From the NCBI RefSeq assembly GCF_900112775.1, contig NZ_FOYZ01000003.1:251494-315493 (forward strand): a stretch of DNA of 64,000 bases, read 5' to 3'. This DNA is from Anaeromicropila populeti (GTDB lineage: Bacteria; Bacillota; Clostridia; Lachnospirales; Lachnospiraceae). The translations under genes were made by a program, and so were the position numbers. The first letter of the stretch is position 1. Each line of letters starts with the position of its first letter. Positions 24,466 to 34,570 of the stretch are shown here, one piece after another. Below the pieces are notes generated by a model. The model saw only the letters and a program-made list of their open reading frames with translations, had not been told where the DNA came from and did no database searches.

Positions 24466-25260
24466 ATGGATATTGACGAAGAAAAAGAGAAAATAGTCAA
24501 ATTTATTAAAGGAGGGCTTTTTGGGCTTTCTATTGTATTACTGTTTGCTTGTGGAATATATTATTTTCCTAAAGCAGTTGCAACCATTTCAAATCCTCCT
24601 GTTCAGGATGAAAAAAAGCTGCCTATTTATTGCGTAAACTGTCAGGAAAAAAAGGTCTCTTTAAGCTTTGATGCCGCATGGGGAAATGAAGACACCCGTG
24701 AAATACTTGATATTTTGGCCAAATACAATGTAAAAGTTACTTTTTTTATGACAGGCGGATGGATTGAAAAGTATCCTGATGATGTAAAGGCAATTGCCGC
24801 TGCTGGCCATGACCTAGGTAATCACAGTGAAAATCATAAGCAGATGTCTCAGCTCAGCCTTGAACAATGTAAAGAAGAAATTATGAAACCGCATGAAAAA
24901 GTAAAGGAACTGACAGGAAAAGATATGCTTCTTTTTCGTCCCCCTTATGGAGACTATAATAATACATTAGTAGATGCCGTTAAGGAATGTGGTTATCATT
25001 GTATTCAATGGGATGTTGATAGTCTTGATTGGAAAGATTATGGTGTAGATTCTATTATTAAAACGGTTTGCAACCATAAGCACTTGGGAAATGGTTCTAT
25101 TATTTTATGCCATAACGGTGCTAAATTTACAAAGGACGCTTTAGCATCTATGATTGCTGGCTTGCAAGAGCAGGGATATCAAATTGTACCTATTTCAGAA
25201 TTAATTTATACAGACAATTATTATATGGATCATGAGGGCAGACAATTTCTAAATCAATAA
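24466..25260 (+). CDS. Polysaccharide deacetylase (PdaB-like)
   Basis: Membrane-anchored NodB-domain protein acting on peptidoglycan or another exopolysaccharide. One N-terminal membrane helix (about 18-38) precedes the NodB domain. KVSLSFDAAWGNEDT is the PdaB-type motif 1, with Ala replacing the second Asp of the usual TFDDG. HDLGNHSENH provides the two metal histidines and RPPYGDYN is motif 3. 264 residues. PdaB proteins are needed for spore maintenance in Bacillus, so this suggests a sporulation role if the host sporulates. The changed metal site leaves catalysis uncertain. Confidence 0.9.
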   Translation: MDIDEEKEKIVKFIKGGLFGLSIVLLFACGIYYFPKAVATISNPPVQDEKKLPIYCVNCQEKKVSLSFDAAWGNEDTREILDILAKYNVKVTFFMTGGWIEKYPDDVKAIAAAGHDLGNHSENHKQMSQLSLEQCKEEIMKPHEKVKELTGKDMLLFRPPYGDYNNTLVDAVKECGYHCIQWDVDSLDWKDYGVDSIIKTVCNHKHLGNGSIILCHNGAKFTKDALASMIAGLQEQGYQIVPISELIYTDNYYMDHEGRQFLNQ

Positions 25261-25398
25261 TTTTTCTCTATAATTTTATAATTACTTTACAAAAATTAAT
25301 AAGATTCCTATTTCATTTGTCCAGCTAATATGCTACAATTTAGTATATTAGCTGTTCATTTTCACATAAGATTTAAGAAGAGAAAGGGCGTGCACTTA

Positions 25399-25812
25399 TT
25401 GCCTATGATGAAGAAAATAGTATCCGTCATATCCCGACTTTTATATGGGCGTTATGGAATTGATAAATTGTCCCTGCACATATTATATTTAAGCATATTA
25501 CTATCCTTTATTAATGGTTTTTTCCGAACAATTAGTTTAAATATTATTACAACTTTGTTATTAATCGTATCTCTATTAAGAATCTTTTCCAAGAACTATA
25601 ATCAGAGACGTTCCGAATCAACGAAATGGGAAAATTTCATTTTGTCAGTTCGCAATTTTTTTTGCAAATGCGGAAAACGCCTTAGGGATTTACCACACTA
25701 TAAATATTATACCTGTATGAATTGCAGCCAAACTCTTAGAGTACCAAGAAAAAAAGGTACCATTGAAATCCGGTGTCCAAAATGTGGCTATTCATTTCGG
25801 GGACGAACCTAA
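25399..25812 (+). CDS. Zinc-ribbon membrane protein, unknown function
   Basis: Two hydrophobic helices (LSLHILYLSILLSFINGFF and an adjacent ITTLLLIVSLL) are followed by a basic cytoplasmic tail ending in a zinc ribbon: YYTCMNCSQTLRVP, then IRCPKCGYSF, i.e. two CxxC pairs. Conserved in Lachnospiraceae by my recollection, but unnamed. The start is uncertain: TTG 25399 lies 10 nt from AAGGG, GTG 25390 only 1 nt, ATG 25405 16 nt. An even earlier ATG at 25330 lacks a ribosome site. Confidence 0.75.
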   Translation: MPMMKKIVSVISRLLYGRYGIDKLSLHILYLSILLSFINGFFRTISLNIITTLLLIVSLLRIFSKNYNQRRSESTKWENFILSVRNFFCKCGKRLRDLPHYKYYTCMNCSQTLRVPRKKGTIEIRCPKCGYSFRGRT

Positions 25813-25875
25813 AGTATTGTTTTCTATTAACTATAAGTAATTCAAGAATACCTTGTTCATTTACTATGTCAATAT

Positions 25876-25917
25876 AAAAGGTACTAGAATCTCAAGTAAG
25901 AAACTCTAGTACCTTTT
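25876..25917. terminator. Bidirectional terminator
   Basis: AAAAGGTACTAGA (25876-25888) and TCTAGTACCTTTT (25905-25917) are perfect 13-bp arms, ending both the zinc-ribbon gene and the minus-strand aspS-DUF1294 transcript. Confidence 0.9.
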
Positions 25918-25921
25918 CATC

Positions 25922-26212
25922 TTATCTTAATTTCAAATACCAACCAATTAAAATGAAAACTTGCACTATCAGAATAGTGGGAATACCAATATAAAATTTG
26001 GGATGCTTGGTTTTATGGTGAAAAATCTGCATTCCCGCTATAGAACCTATACTTCCTCCAAGCACTGCCACAGCTAGCAGATTTCTTTCACGAACCCTCC
26101 ACTTATGGTGCTGTGCACGCCTCTTATCTATATACATAAGAGTGAATCCTGTCAAATTTATAGCTCCTGCATATAGGAGCAGACTCATTCTTATAATATT
26201 TCCATCCCACAT
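25922..26212 (-). CDS. DUF1294 membrane protein
   Basis: Small inner-membrane protein, 96 residues. The family signature is clear: MYIDKRRAQHHKWRVRE, then GGSIGSIAGMQIFHHKTKHPKF, between three hydrophobic helices. Function unknown for the family. 17 nt downstream of aspS and last in that operon. Confidence 0.9.
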   Translation of the reverse strand: MWDGNIIRMSLLLYAGAINLTGFTLMYIDKRRAQHHKWRVRERNLLAVAVLGGSIGSIAGMQIFHHKTKHPKFYIGIPTILIVQVFILIGWYLKLR

Positions 26213-26229
26213 CGCCTGTCTCCTGCTTT

Positions 26230-28026
26230 CTACTGTTCCTGTTCCATCATTTCTATTGCAATGGCTAATTCTTTTAATTGTTTTGCATCTACTACATTAG
26301 GAGCATCTGACATGAGGCAGGATGCGTCTTTGACCTTAGGGAATGCAATTACATCACGTATGCTGTCTTCTTTTGCCATAAGCATAATCAGACGATCTAG
26401 TCCATATGCCAATCCAGCATGAGGTGGGACGCCATATTTAAATGCATTTAATAAAAATCCAAACTGTTCATACGCATCTTCCTTACTAAATCCTAATACC
26501 CCAAACATTTTTTCCTGAACATCGTTTTGATGAATACGAATACTGCCACCACCAAGCTCTGTACCATTTAATACGATATCATATGCTTTCGCACGTACTT
26601 TCCCGGGATCACTTTCCAATAAATACAAATCCTCTTCCATTGGCATGGTAAAAGGATGATGCATTGCAGTAAAACGGTTTTGCTCCTCATCCCATTCTAA
26701 CAGTGGAAATTCTGTTACCCATAAAAATCGATATTCATTTTTATCTAAAAGTCCTAATTGACTGGCAATCTCCAAACGAAGAGCACCTAACACATTATAT
26801 ACTACCTTATTCTTATCCGCTGCGAATAGCAGTAAATCGCCGTTTTTACCATCCATTGCTTCTACTAAAGCATTCATTTCCTCTGGCGTCATAAACTTGG
26901 CGAAAGAGGATTTGTAGCTTCCATCTTCTCCAATTGCAATGTATGCCAGTCCCTTTGCACCATATCCCTTTGCAAACTCTACTAATGCATCGATTTTCTT
27001 ACGTGGCATTGCCCCCTGTCCTTCTGCATTAATACCACGCACGCTTCCTCCAGCTTCGATTGCATTTTTAAATACAACAAATTCAACATTTTTCACAACC
27101 TCTGTTACATCTTTCAGTTCCATCCCAAATCTTAGATCTGGTTTATCAGAACCAAACCGATCCATTGCTTCTTGCCATTTCATTCTCTGTATTGGAAGTG
27201 AAATTTCGACATCTAAAATTTCTTTAAATACTTTTTCCAGCAATCTTTCATTCACATCTAAAACATCATCAACCTCTACAAATGACATTTCCATATCTAT
27301 CTGAGTAAATTCTGGCTGTCTGTCTGCCCGTAAATCTTCATCGCGAAAGCACTTGGCAAGTTGAAAATACCTATCGTATCCAGAACACATTAACAGCTGC
27401 TTAAAAAGCTGAGGTGACTGAGGCAATGCATAAAAATTACCTGGATGTACACGACTTGGCACCAAATAATCTCTTGCACCTTCTGGGGTACTTTTATTCA
27501 GCATCGGAGTCTCAATTTCTAGAAAACCTTCCTCACTCAAAAACTGACGTACCAACGTGGCTACTTTACTTCTCATAATAAGATTTTTTTGTAAATCAGG
27601 CCTTCGTAAATCAAGATAACGATATTTCAGCCGAAGTTCTTCCTTCGTCTTACTATCCTCTTCAATTGGAAATGGCGGTGTTTCAGCCTCTGAAAGTATT
27701 CTAACAGATAATGCACGTACTTCAATTGCACCTGTTGTCAAATTTTCATTTACGGCACCAGAACGCTCTACCACATTTCCTTCCACTGCAATTACAAATT
27801 CACTTCTCAGCTTTTCAGCTTTGGCAAAGTTCTCACTACCACATTCACTTTCTTCAAAAATTAATTGTAAAATACCAGAACGGTCTCTCAAATCTACAAA
27901 AATAATTCCGCCCTTATTTCTGCTTTTCTGTACCCATCCCATCACGGTTACCTTTTGTCCAATGTTTTCCTGGGAAACCTCGGTACATCTATGACTTCTT
28001 CGCATACCCATCATTGATTCTGACAT
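26230..28026 (-). CDS. aspS: Aspartyl-tRNA synthetase
   Basis: Class II synthetase charging tRNA-Asp (bacterial type). An N-terminal OB anticodon-binding domain (VTVMGWVQKSRNKGGIIFVDLRDRSG has the usual pattern) is followed by class II motifs: FLEIETPMLNKSTPEGARDYLVPSR, FRDEDLRADRQPEFTQ and the motif 3 GLAYGLDRL. The GAD insert is present. 598 residues is normal. 11 nt after hisS, as in most Firmicutes. Confidence 0.97.
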   Translation of the reverse strand: MSESMMGMRRSHRCTEVSQENIGQKVTVMGWVQKSRNKGGIIFVDLRDRSGILQLIFEESECGSENFAKAEKLRSEFVIAVEGNVVERSGAVNENLTTGAIEVRALSVRILSEAETPPFPIEEDSKTKEELRLKYRYLDLRRPDLQKNLIMRSKVATLVRQFLSEEGFLEIETPMLNKSTPEGARDYLVPSRVHPGNFYALPQSPQLFKQLLMCSGYDRYFQLAKCFRDEDLRADRQPEFTQIDMEMSFVEVDDVLDVNERLLEKVFKEILDVEISLPIQRMKWQEAMDRFGSDKPDLRFGMELKDVTEVVKNVEFVVFKNAIEAGGSVRGINAEGQGAMPRKKIDALVEFAKGYGAKGLAYIAIGEDGSYKSSFAKFMTPEEMNALVEAMDGKNGDLLLFAADKNKVVYNVLGALRLEIASQLGLLDKNEYRFLWVTEFPLLEWDEEQNRFTAMHHPFTMPMEEDLYLLESDPGKVRAKAYDIVLNGTELGGGSIRIHQNDVQEKMFGVLGFSKEDAYEQFGFLLNAFKYGVPPHAGLAYGLDRLIMLMAKEDSIRDVIAFPKVKDASCLMSDAPNVVDAKQLKELAIAIEMMEQEQ

Positions 28027-28037
28027 AATTGTTCCTC

Positions 28038-29294
28038 CTACTGTTCTTTCCTTAAAAAGTACTCACTTATTTGACTTAATTCTACCTCTGTCTGTTCATG
28101 CGTATCCATATTTTTAATCGCTGCTTTATTATTGGCAATCTCATCTGCACCAATTACAACTGTATTCTTTGCTCCAATTTTATTAGCAAATTTCATCTGT
28201 GCCTTTACACTGCGATCCAAATAATCCGTTTCAACAATGATACCATTTAAACGCATTTCATTCACAATCTGATAAGCTGCTGCTTTTGCTTCTTTTCCCA
28301 AAATTCCCATATACAAAGAAATCTCTGGTTCTGGCTGAACCATAACCCCTTCCTTCTCCAGAAAATAAATAATTCGTTCGATTCCCATTCCAAAACCAGC
28401 AGATGGAATATCTTGCTTTTCATCTATTTCATGAACCAGATTATCGTATCGTCCACCACCACAAAGTGTAAAGCCTTCGCTGTTAACAAATTCAAAAACT
28501 GTCTTTGTATAATAATCAAGCCCCCTCACAATTCCTGTATCAATTTCATACGGTATGTTGAGACTTGTAAGAAGATTCTGCAACTCATCAAAATGCTCTC
28601 TGCACTCTTCGTCCAGGTATTCAATAGTGCGTGGTGCATTAGCCACAATTTCTTTACAGGCAGGCACTTTGCAATCTATTACGCGCAATGGATTTTTCAA
28701 CATACGTTCCTTGCAGGTAGGACAAAGCTGATTTTCATATTTTTTCAAATACGCTAACAATGCCTCGTTATAAGTTTTGCGGCAATTAGCACAGCCAATG
28801 CTGTTAATGTGAAGTTTTGCATCCTTCAGTCCAATTTTCTTGATAAAGGTTGTAATTAAAGAAATTAATTCAACCTCCACTAGTGGGCTTTTTGAACCTA
28901 CTATTTCTACTCCAAACTGATGATGCTGTCTTAATCTTCCACTCTGTGGCTGTTCATATCGAAATGCCGGTGTCACATAAAACATTTTAATTGGCTGACT
29001 CTGTGCATATAAATTATTTTCCAGATAAGCGCGGATTGCCCCCGCAGTACCTTCTGGTTTCAGCGTAATACTTCTGTCACCCTTATCCATAAATGTATAC
29101 ATCTCTTTTTGTACCACATCTGTTGTTTCACCTACACCTCTTTGAAATAAAACAGTATGTTCAAAAACCGGTGAAATAATTTCCTTTATATTATATACTT
29201 TGCATAAATCTCTTGCTAATTTTTCAATTACCGTTCTTTTATGCATTGATTCACCATACCAGTCCTGTGTCCCTTTTGGTCTTTGCGTAATCAT
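28038..29294 (-). CDS. hisS: Histidyl-tRNA synthetase
   Basis: Class II synthetase charging tRNA-His. PKGTQDW near the N-terminus, motif 2 [32 protein letters not shown] and GGGRYDNL are diagnostic. An unusual cysteine cluster CANCRK followed by CPTCKERM and CK-(4)-C in the middle is seen in many clostridial HisS and probably binds zinc. 418 residues. No T-box leader was recognised; the gene follows the HD-GYP gene by 26 nt. Confidence 0.97.
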   Translation of the reverse strand: MITQRPKGTQDWYGESMHKRTVIEKLARDLCKVYNIKEIISPVFEHTVLFQRGVGETTDVVQKEMYTFMDKGDRSITLKPEGTAGAIRAYLENNLYAQSQPIKMFYVTPAFRYEQPQSGRLRQHHQFGVEIVGSKSPLVEVELISLITTFIKKIGLKDAKLHINSIGCANCRKTYNEALLAYLKKYENQLCPTCKERMLKNPLRVIDCKVPACKEIVANAPRTIEYLDEECREHFDELQNLLTSLNIPYEIDTGIVRGLDYYTKTVFEFVNSEGFTLCGGGRYDNLVHEIDEKQDIPSAGFGMGIERIIYFLEKEGVMVQPEPEISLYMGILGKEAKAAAYQIVNEMRLNGIIVETDYLDRSVKAQMKFANKIGAKNTVVIGADEIANNKAAIKNMDTHEQTEVELSQISEYFLRKEQ

Positions 29295-29320
29295 AGTCTT
29301 CCTCCTTATCTCTTATGCAT

Positions 29321-29935
29321 TTACCTATTCCTGCTATGAATCAACTCGCCTATATGGGCAAAATTACTAGAATTAATCAGGCTTTGAAAAGCCAGAAAAA
29401 CACTCATATCAAAGTTTTTTACTTCATCTATCATCAACTCTAACGCTACTTCTATATCAAAAGCTTCTCGATAAGGACGATCAGATACCAAAGCAGCAAA
29501 TACATCGCAGCAGCGTATAATTCTTGCTCCCCATGGAATATCATCTCCCTTTAAATTACCTGGATAACCACTTCCATCATAATTTTCATGGTGATGATAA
29601 ATTGCCTCAAGAATAAAAGGTGAAAACCCTTCATTCTCAAGAATCTGCCTACTAAAAGTAGGATGCATCCGGACATATTTAATTTCCTCAATTGACAGGG
29701 CATCCTTCTTTCGGCCATATAGATATTTGCTAAGCTTTAGTTTTCCAATATCATGCAGCATTCCTGCCAAAGCCATTTCCTTGCAGAAGAACTCGCTTTC
29801 ACCCAATTCCTGGGATAAAAAATAAGCCAGATTACTTACCACCATTCCATGATCAATAGCATATTGTAAGTCTTCCCTTATCGCTTCATCCAAATCATCT
29901 TCATCAAGTATAATATTTTGTTTAGCAACAGACAT
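29321..29935 (-). CDS. HD-GYP domain protein
   Basis: Predicted metal-dependent phosphohydrolase of the HD-GYP group, a possible cyclic-di-GMP phosphodiesterase. HDIGK (the HD ligands) and HHENYDGSGYPGNLKGDDIP (GYP motif) are intact. 204 residues with no receiver or sensor domain. The start overlaps the hemZ stop by 14 nt, with AAGGGG before the ATG. Its place in the relA-to-aspS block is unusual and suggests nucleotide second-messenger interplay, which is inference. Confidence 0.9.
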   Translation of the reverse strand: MSVAKQNIILDEDDLDEAIREDLQYAIDHGMVVSNLAYFLSQELGESEFFCKEMALAGMLHDIGKLKLSKYLYGRKKDALSIEEIKYVRMHPTFSRQILENEGFSPFILEAIYHHHENYDGSGYPGNLKGDDIPWGARIIRCCDVFAALVSDRPYREAFDIEVALELMIDEVKNFDMSVFLAFQSLINSSNFAHIGELIHSRNR

Positions 29936-31391
29936 TGTATTCCCCTTCTATGAAAGCTCTCTTTCTTTCAATCATTTCGTCAATTCGTTCCACATAATCT
30001 TTTACACTTTTAACATTTTCGATCCGTTCAATTCTTGATCCATCTGGAAAAACAAACTTACAGGCAGCCCCTGCTCCTAATGCTAAAATAGTATGCTTTT
30101 CTTCCATAATCAGAATATTATAAAGCCCCTCTTTTCCGTTTTTAGCATAACCAATATTTTCTCTGCTGCTGTTGCTGCTTCCTGTGGTGTTCTTCTGGCG
30201 GTATAAATAATACGGTTCCATTTCATTCTCTTTTGCGTATTTATGACCTAATGCAATCATCTTTTCCACGTCACCAAAATGAAACTCTTCATATCTTTCT
30301 CTCTTCATATTCAAAATGGCGGCTCTTTTTAGTACCAGCGAATGAACTGTAATGCTGTCGGGATTTAGTTTCTTTATTTCATCAAATGTATGCATCACAT
30401 CCTCAACCGTCTCATTAGGCAGTCCCACAATCAAATCCATATTAATATTACGAAAACCTATTTCCCTGGCAAGAAAGAAGGTATCCTTCACTTGTTCCAC
30501 CGTATGGCATCGTCCAATCACATCTAACGTAGTCTGATTCATGGTCTGAGGATTAATAGAAATTCTTGTCACACCAGTTTTTTTCAATACCATTAATTTA
30601 TCTTGGCTAATACTGTCGGGCCTCCCAGCCTCTACCGTAAATTCCTTTACAAAGGACATATCGAATGTTTCTTTGATTTTTCCAATTAAACGTTCTAATT
30701 GAAATGCCGTCAAAGTAGTTGGCGTGCCGCCTCCTATGTATATAGTAGCCAGCTTTTTCCCATTTAAACAAGCACCTGCATACTGGATTTCCCGAAATAA
30801 TGCATCCAAATACTGTTCCACATAGGACGAAAATAATTTGAGTGAATACGATGTAAAGGAACAATATAAGCAAGTTGTTGGACAAAAGGGAATACCCACA
30901 TATAAACTGTAGCTTTCCTTATAGTCTATATCTTTTAGAAGTGAAAGTTCCTTTTCCACAATATCTACTCCCAAGCGTGCTTTATCCTCAGAACATAGAT
31001 ACCACTTCTGCATCCTTTCTCTTGCCTCTTCCTTTGATATTCCAGATTCCACCAATTCCATCGCAAGCTTAGTTGGTCTGACACCAGTCAGTGCTCCCCA
31101 TGGAAGTACATCACCTGTTACTTCTGCCAGCACTTCATATAAAGTACGCTTCAAAATATTTTTAAATTCTCTTTTTGGTTCTCTGACAAGCTCACTTGTC
31201 CTTTTAACAAGCACATTGTCAGACTTGATAAAAGAAACGGTAATATTGGATTCTTCTAAAAAAATCCAGATTTTTTCCGTTTCCCCTGTAATTTCATCTG
31301 TTCCAATTGTAATTTTTTCTTTTGGAAAGAATGCCTTTACTAATGCTTGTATTTCATAAGAAAATACATCTTCTGATAATAAAACGTACAT
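29922..31391 (-). CDS. hemZ: Oxygen-independent coproporphyrinogen dehydrogenase HemZ
   Basis: Radical SAM enzyme of the HemN/HemW superfamily, HemZ type. The cluster motif CPTTCLYCSF sits mid-protein at about residue 170 after a HemZ-specific N-terminal domain of about 160 residues. GGGTPTTL and the NMDLIVGLPNE motif follow. In Clostridia without a haem pathway HemZ may be a haem chaperone or have another role. Conserved place in the relA-MBL-hemZ-hisS-aspS cluster. 489 residues. Confidence 0.92.
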   Translation of the reverse strand: MYVLLSEDVFSYEIQALVKAFFPKEKITIGTDEITGETEKIWIFLEESNITVSFIKSDNVLVKRTSELVREPKREFKNILKRTLYEVLAEVTGDVLPWGALTGVRPTKLAMELVESGISKEEARERMQKWYLCSEDKARLGVDIVEKELSLLKDIDYKESYSLYVGIPFCPTTCLYCSFTSYSLKLFSSYVEQYLDALFREIQYAGACLNGKKLATIYIGGGTPTTLTAFQLERLIGKIKETFDMSFVKEFTVEAGRPDSISQDKLMVLKKTGVTRISINPQTMNQTTLDVIGRCHTVEQVKDTFFLAREIGFRNINMDLIVGLPNETVEDVMHTFDEIKKLNPDSITVHSLVLKRAAILNMKRERYEEFHFGDVEKMIALGHKYAKENEMEPYYLYRQKNTTGSSNSSRENIGYAKNGKEGLYNILIMEEKHTILALGAGAACKFVFPDGSRIERIENVKSVKDYVERIDEMIERKRAFIEGEYNVCC

Positions 31392-31410
31392 AATATCTCC
31401 TGTCTGTCAA

Positions 31411-32076
31411 CTAATTGAAATCAAATCCATTCACATATGGGTTGTTTTTCTTTTCATATCCTATCGTTGTACTATCTCCATGTCCTGGCAGAACAATTGT
31501 TTTTTCCTCAAGTCCAAACAATTTTTTATTAATAGAAGATACAATCGCTGAACTATTACCCGTTGGCAAATCCGTTCTTCCCACTGATTCTAAAAATAAA
31601 GTATCACCACTAAATAATACTCCTTGTTGTTCAAAGAAAAAGCAAACAGAGCCTTTTGTATGACCTGGAGTATGCAGCACCTTAATATCACAATCAATTA
31701 AATGCAACATTTCATTATCCCGAAACACATGTTCAACTGAGACTGAATATGTTTTTGCAATCATACCAGAGCAATTCATTATGGAATCCTCTACAATTTC
31801 CTTTTCTTCTGCATGACAATATATAGGAGCATGATACGCTGTTTTTAATTCACTTGCAGCTAAAATATGATCAAAATGACCATGTGTTAATAGAATAGCC
31901 TCTAGTTTTAATGAATTATCTTTTAAATATTTGTCAATGACACAAAATTGATCTGCTGGATCAATCACAATTGCTTTTTTCGTTTCTCCATGGCTTACGA
32001 TAAAGCAATTTGTCTGTACCATTCCAAGAATAAATAACTTTATTTCAATTGGCTCAACTCGTAAAATATCTCCCAT
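31411..32076 (-). CDS. MBL-fold metallohydrolase (glyoxalase II-like)
   Basis: Cytosolic metallo-beta-lactamase-fold hydrolase. THGHFDHILAAS gives the HxHxDH metal motif, then HTPGHTKGSV, SGDTLFLESVGRTDL and VLPGHGDSTT, as in YcbL/GloB-like thioesterases. I chose ATG 32076 because AAGGG lies 9 nt upstream; the ATG at 32094 directly abuts the relA stop. About 220 residues. The relA-MBL pairing is common in Firmicutes. Substrate probably a thioester such as S-lactoylglutathione or bacillithiol analogue; not proven. Confidence 0.92.
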   Translation of the reverse strand: MGDILRVEPIEIKLFILGMVQTNCFIVSHGETKKAIVIDPADQFCVIDKYLKDNSLKLEAILLTHGHFDHILAASELKTAYHAPIYCHAEEKEIVEDSIMNCSGMIAKTYSVSVEHVFRDNEMLHLIDCDIKVLHTPGHTKGSVCFFFEQQGVLFSGDTLFLESVGRTDLPTGNSSAIVSSINKKLFGLEEKTIVLPGHGDSTTIGYEKKNNPYVNGFDFN

Positions 32077-32098
32077 TTTTCTTTTCCCTTCCATCTAA

Positions 32099-34405
32099 TC
32101 AGCCTGAGGTTCTTTCAATGTCAATAACCCCTTCAACACTACGAAGCTTTCCTGTTATATTACTTAACTGTTCTACTCCCTGAATTTCAAATCCAACACT
32201 AATTGTAGCTGTTCCCTGCTTACTTGTGCGGACAGTCATAGAAGTTACATCAATTCTATTTTCTGTAAATGCCTTAGAGACATCCACAAGCACACCACTT
32301 CTATTTTTTGCATAAATCCTAATTTCAGCTGTATAAAATTCATTTTCTGACTTGCTGGTTCCAACCCGCCATTCTGCTTCGATTAATCTTACTCTGTCCT
32401 CTTCTGGCAAGTTAATAACATTGATGCAGTCTGTCCTGTGAATGGATACTCCTCTTCCTCGTGTAACAAAACCAATAATTTCGTCTCCAGGAACAGGGCT
32501 GCAACATTTTGAAAATCTTACTGCAACATCATGGATTCCTTCCACCACAATACCACTTTTGGATTTACTTATCGCAGCAGGCTTATTGTCCTTAACCTCC
32601 TGGACAGTTTCCATTACTTTTTCATCTGTAATTTCTTTCCTATGTTTCTTCAGGTAACATTCTTGAAGCTTATTAATAACCTGACCTTCCTTAAGTCCGC
32701 CATGGCCTACAGCAGCATATACAGAATCCCAGTCTCTGAAACCATACTTCGTCATACATTCATTCATAAACTCTGGTTTCAGTAAATCACTCAATACAAT
32801 GGTTTTTGACTTACAATAAGACAACAGCATATCTTTCCCTTTTATAATATTGTCTTCCTTTAATTGTGTTTTAAACCATTGATTAATCTTATTCTTTGCT
32901 TGTGTGCTTTTAACCTGCCAAAGCCAGTCTCGACTAGGTCCTCTTGAATTTTGTGAAGTCAGGATCTCAATTCTGTCTCCATTCTGTATTTCATAATTAA
33001 TATTTACCAGTTTGCCATTAACCCTTGCACCCACCATTTTATTCCCTACCGCACTATGGATACTATAAGCAAAATCAACTGGGGTCGAACCTGTAGGAAG
33101 ATTTTTAACATCTCCTGAAGGTGTAAAACAATATACACTCTCTGAAAATAAATCCAAATCACTCTTAATCAGACTTAAAAACTCTTTATTATCTGACATT
33201 TCCTGCTGCCACTCTAAAATCTGACGCAGCCATGTTAGTTTAGCTTCTTCACTGTCCTTGCTGTTCTTTCCATCATTTCCCTCTTTATATTTCCAATGAG
33301 CCGCTATACCGTATTCTGCGATACGGTGCATTTCATAGGTTCTAATTTGGATTTCGAACGGCTGACCAGTAGGACCAATTAAAGTTGTATGAAGCGACTG
33401 GTACATATTTGCTTTTGGCATTGCAATATAATCTTTAAATCTTCCCGGAATTGGTTTATACATTTCATGAATAATTCCCAAAGCTGCGTAACAGTCTTTT
33501 ACAGACTCCACTATAATCCGCACGGCAAATAAATCATAAATCTGCTCTAACGTTTTATTTTGATTTACCATCTTGCGGTAGACACTAAATAAATGCTTTA
33601 CTCTGCCATCAATATCTGCATCAATATTGGCATTGTTTATATGCCGGATTACTTCATCTACAATCTGGTTGACAAAAACTTCCCGATCACATTTCTTAAC
33701 ATTAATTTTTTGAAGTAAATCCGCATATACTTCTGGCTCCAGATATTTTAAACACAAATCATCCAGTTCAATTTTAATTTTAGAAATACCAAGACGCTGG
33801 GCAATGGGAGCATAAATATCCATAGTCTCTCTTGCCTTTTCCCTTTGCTTTTCTGGCTTCATATACTGTAACGTACGCATATTATGAAGACGATCCGCAA
33901 GCTTTATTAAAATTACCCGTATGTCCTTTGCCATTGCTAAAAACATCTTCCTCAAATTCTCTGCCTGTAATTCAACCTTATCAGAAGAATAATTCAAATT
34001 AGTTAATTTGGTTACTCCATCAACTAATAATGCTATCTCCTCACTAAACTGAACCGCTAATTCTTCAACCGTACACACGGTATCCTCTACTACATCATGT
34101 AATAGCCCTGCAACAATTGTTTCCTTATCTAATTCCAGTTCTGCCAAAATAATAGCAACACAGATTGGATGAATAATATATGGTTCTCCTGATTTTCGAA
34201 ATTGTTCTTTATGTGCCTCATATGCAATTGAATATGCTTTTTCAATCATGGAAAGATCAGCAGAAGGATGATAACGCTTTATCGTATCTATTAACTTGTT
34301 ATATAAGATCTCCGGGTCTGTAAAATCGGCTGGAGCAGTTAATGCGGTATGACTTTTTCTCACTAATTTTTTATTAACATCAAGTCCATTGCCAATTATA
34401 TCCAT
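32099..34405 (-). CDS. relA: Bifunctional (p)ppGpp synthetase/hydrolase
   Basis: Rel enzyme that makes and degrades the stringent alarmone. Domain order: HD hydrolase (HDVVEDT at about 107-113; intact catalytic HD), synthetase (RLHNMRTLQYM, then ELDDLCLKYLEP and DLFAVRIIV), TGS (VKNLPTGSTPVDFAYSIHS), zinc-finger region (CCSPVPGDEIIGF) and C-terminal ACT (IRIYAKNRSGVLVDV). 768 residues, the full length of Rel. Monocistronic promoter 31 nt upstream, with GGGGTGAT as ribosome site. Confidence 0.97.
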   Translation of the reverse strand: MDIIGNGLDVNKKLVRKSHTALTAPADFTDPEILYNKLIDTIKRYHPSADLSMIEKAYSIAYEAHKEQFRKSGEPYIIHPICVAIILAELELDKETIVAGLLHDVVEDTVCTVEELAVQFSEEIALLVDGVTKLTNLNYSSDKVELQAENLRKMFLAMAKDIRVILIKLADRLHNMRTLQYMKPEKQREKARETMDIYAPIAQRLGISKIKIELDDLCLKYLEPEVYADLLQKINVKKCDREVFVNQIVDEVIRHINNANIDADIDGRVKHLFSVYRKMVNQNKTLEQIYDLFAVRIIVESVKDCYAALGIIHEMYKPIPGRFKDYIAMPKANMYQSLHTTLIGPTGQPFEIQIRTYEMHRIAEYGIAAHWKYKEGNDGKNSKDSEEAKLTWLRQILEWQQEMSDNKEFLSLIKSDLDLFSESVYCFTPSGDVKNLPTGSTPVDFAYSIHSAVGNKMVGARVNGKLVNINYEIQNGDRIEILTSQNSRGPSRDWLWQVKSTQAKNKINQWFKTQLKEDNIIKGKDMLLSYCKSKTIVLSDLLKPEFMNECMTKYGFRDWDSVYAAVGHGGLKEGQVINKLQECYLKKHRKEITDEKVMETVQEVKDNKPAAISKSKSGIVVEGIHDVAVRFSKCCSPVPGDEIIGFVTRGRGVSIHRTDCINVINLPEEDRVRLIEAEWRVGTSKSENEFYTAEIRIYAKNRSGVLVDVSKAFTENRIDVTSMTVRTSKQGTATISVGFEIQGVEQLSNITGKLRSVEGVIDIERTSG

Positions 34406-34435
34406 GATATCACCCCTAGTTTAGAATATTCTATT

Positions 34436-34464
34436 ATTATAATGATTTTTTTGCAAAAAATCAA
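34436..34464 (-). promoter_or_regulatory. Promoter of the relA operon
   Basis: Minus-strand TTGATT (34459-34464), 17 nt, perfect TATAAT (34436-34441), 30 nt upstream of the relA ATG. Confidence 0.75.
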
Positions 34465-34494
34465 TTGCTTTATTGAATAATGTCTTTTTACCAT

Positions 34495-34537
34495 AAAAAA
34501 ACAAAAGAAACACTTATTTGTATTCCTTTTGTTTTTT
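34495..34537 (-). terminator. Terminator after bioY
   Basis: On the minus strand AAAACAAAAGGAATAC pairs with GTGTTTCTTTTGTTTT across a short loop and ends in a T-run. It lies 33 nt past the bioY stop and upstream of the relA promoter. Confidence 0.8.
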
Positions 34538-34570
34538 GGCAGATATTAATTTTTCAATACAAAAAATCTA

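Noticed and set aside
29295-29330. T-box leader for hisS-aspS
   Set aside because: Only 26 nt separate hisS from the gene before it; no room for a T-box and none seen further up.
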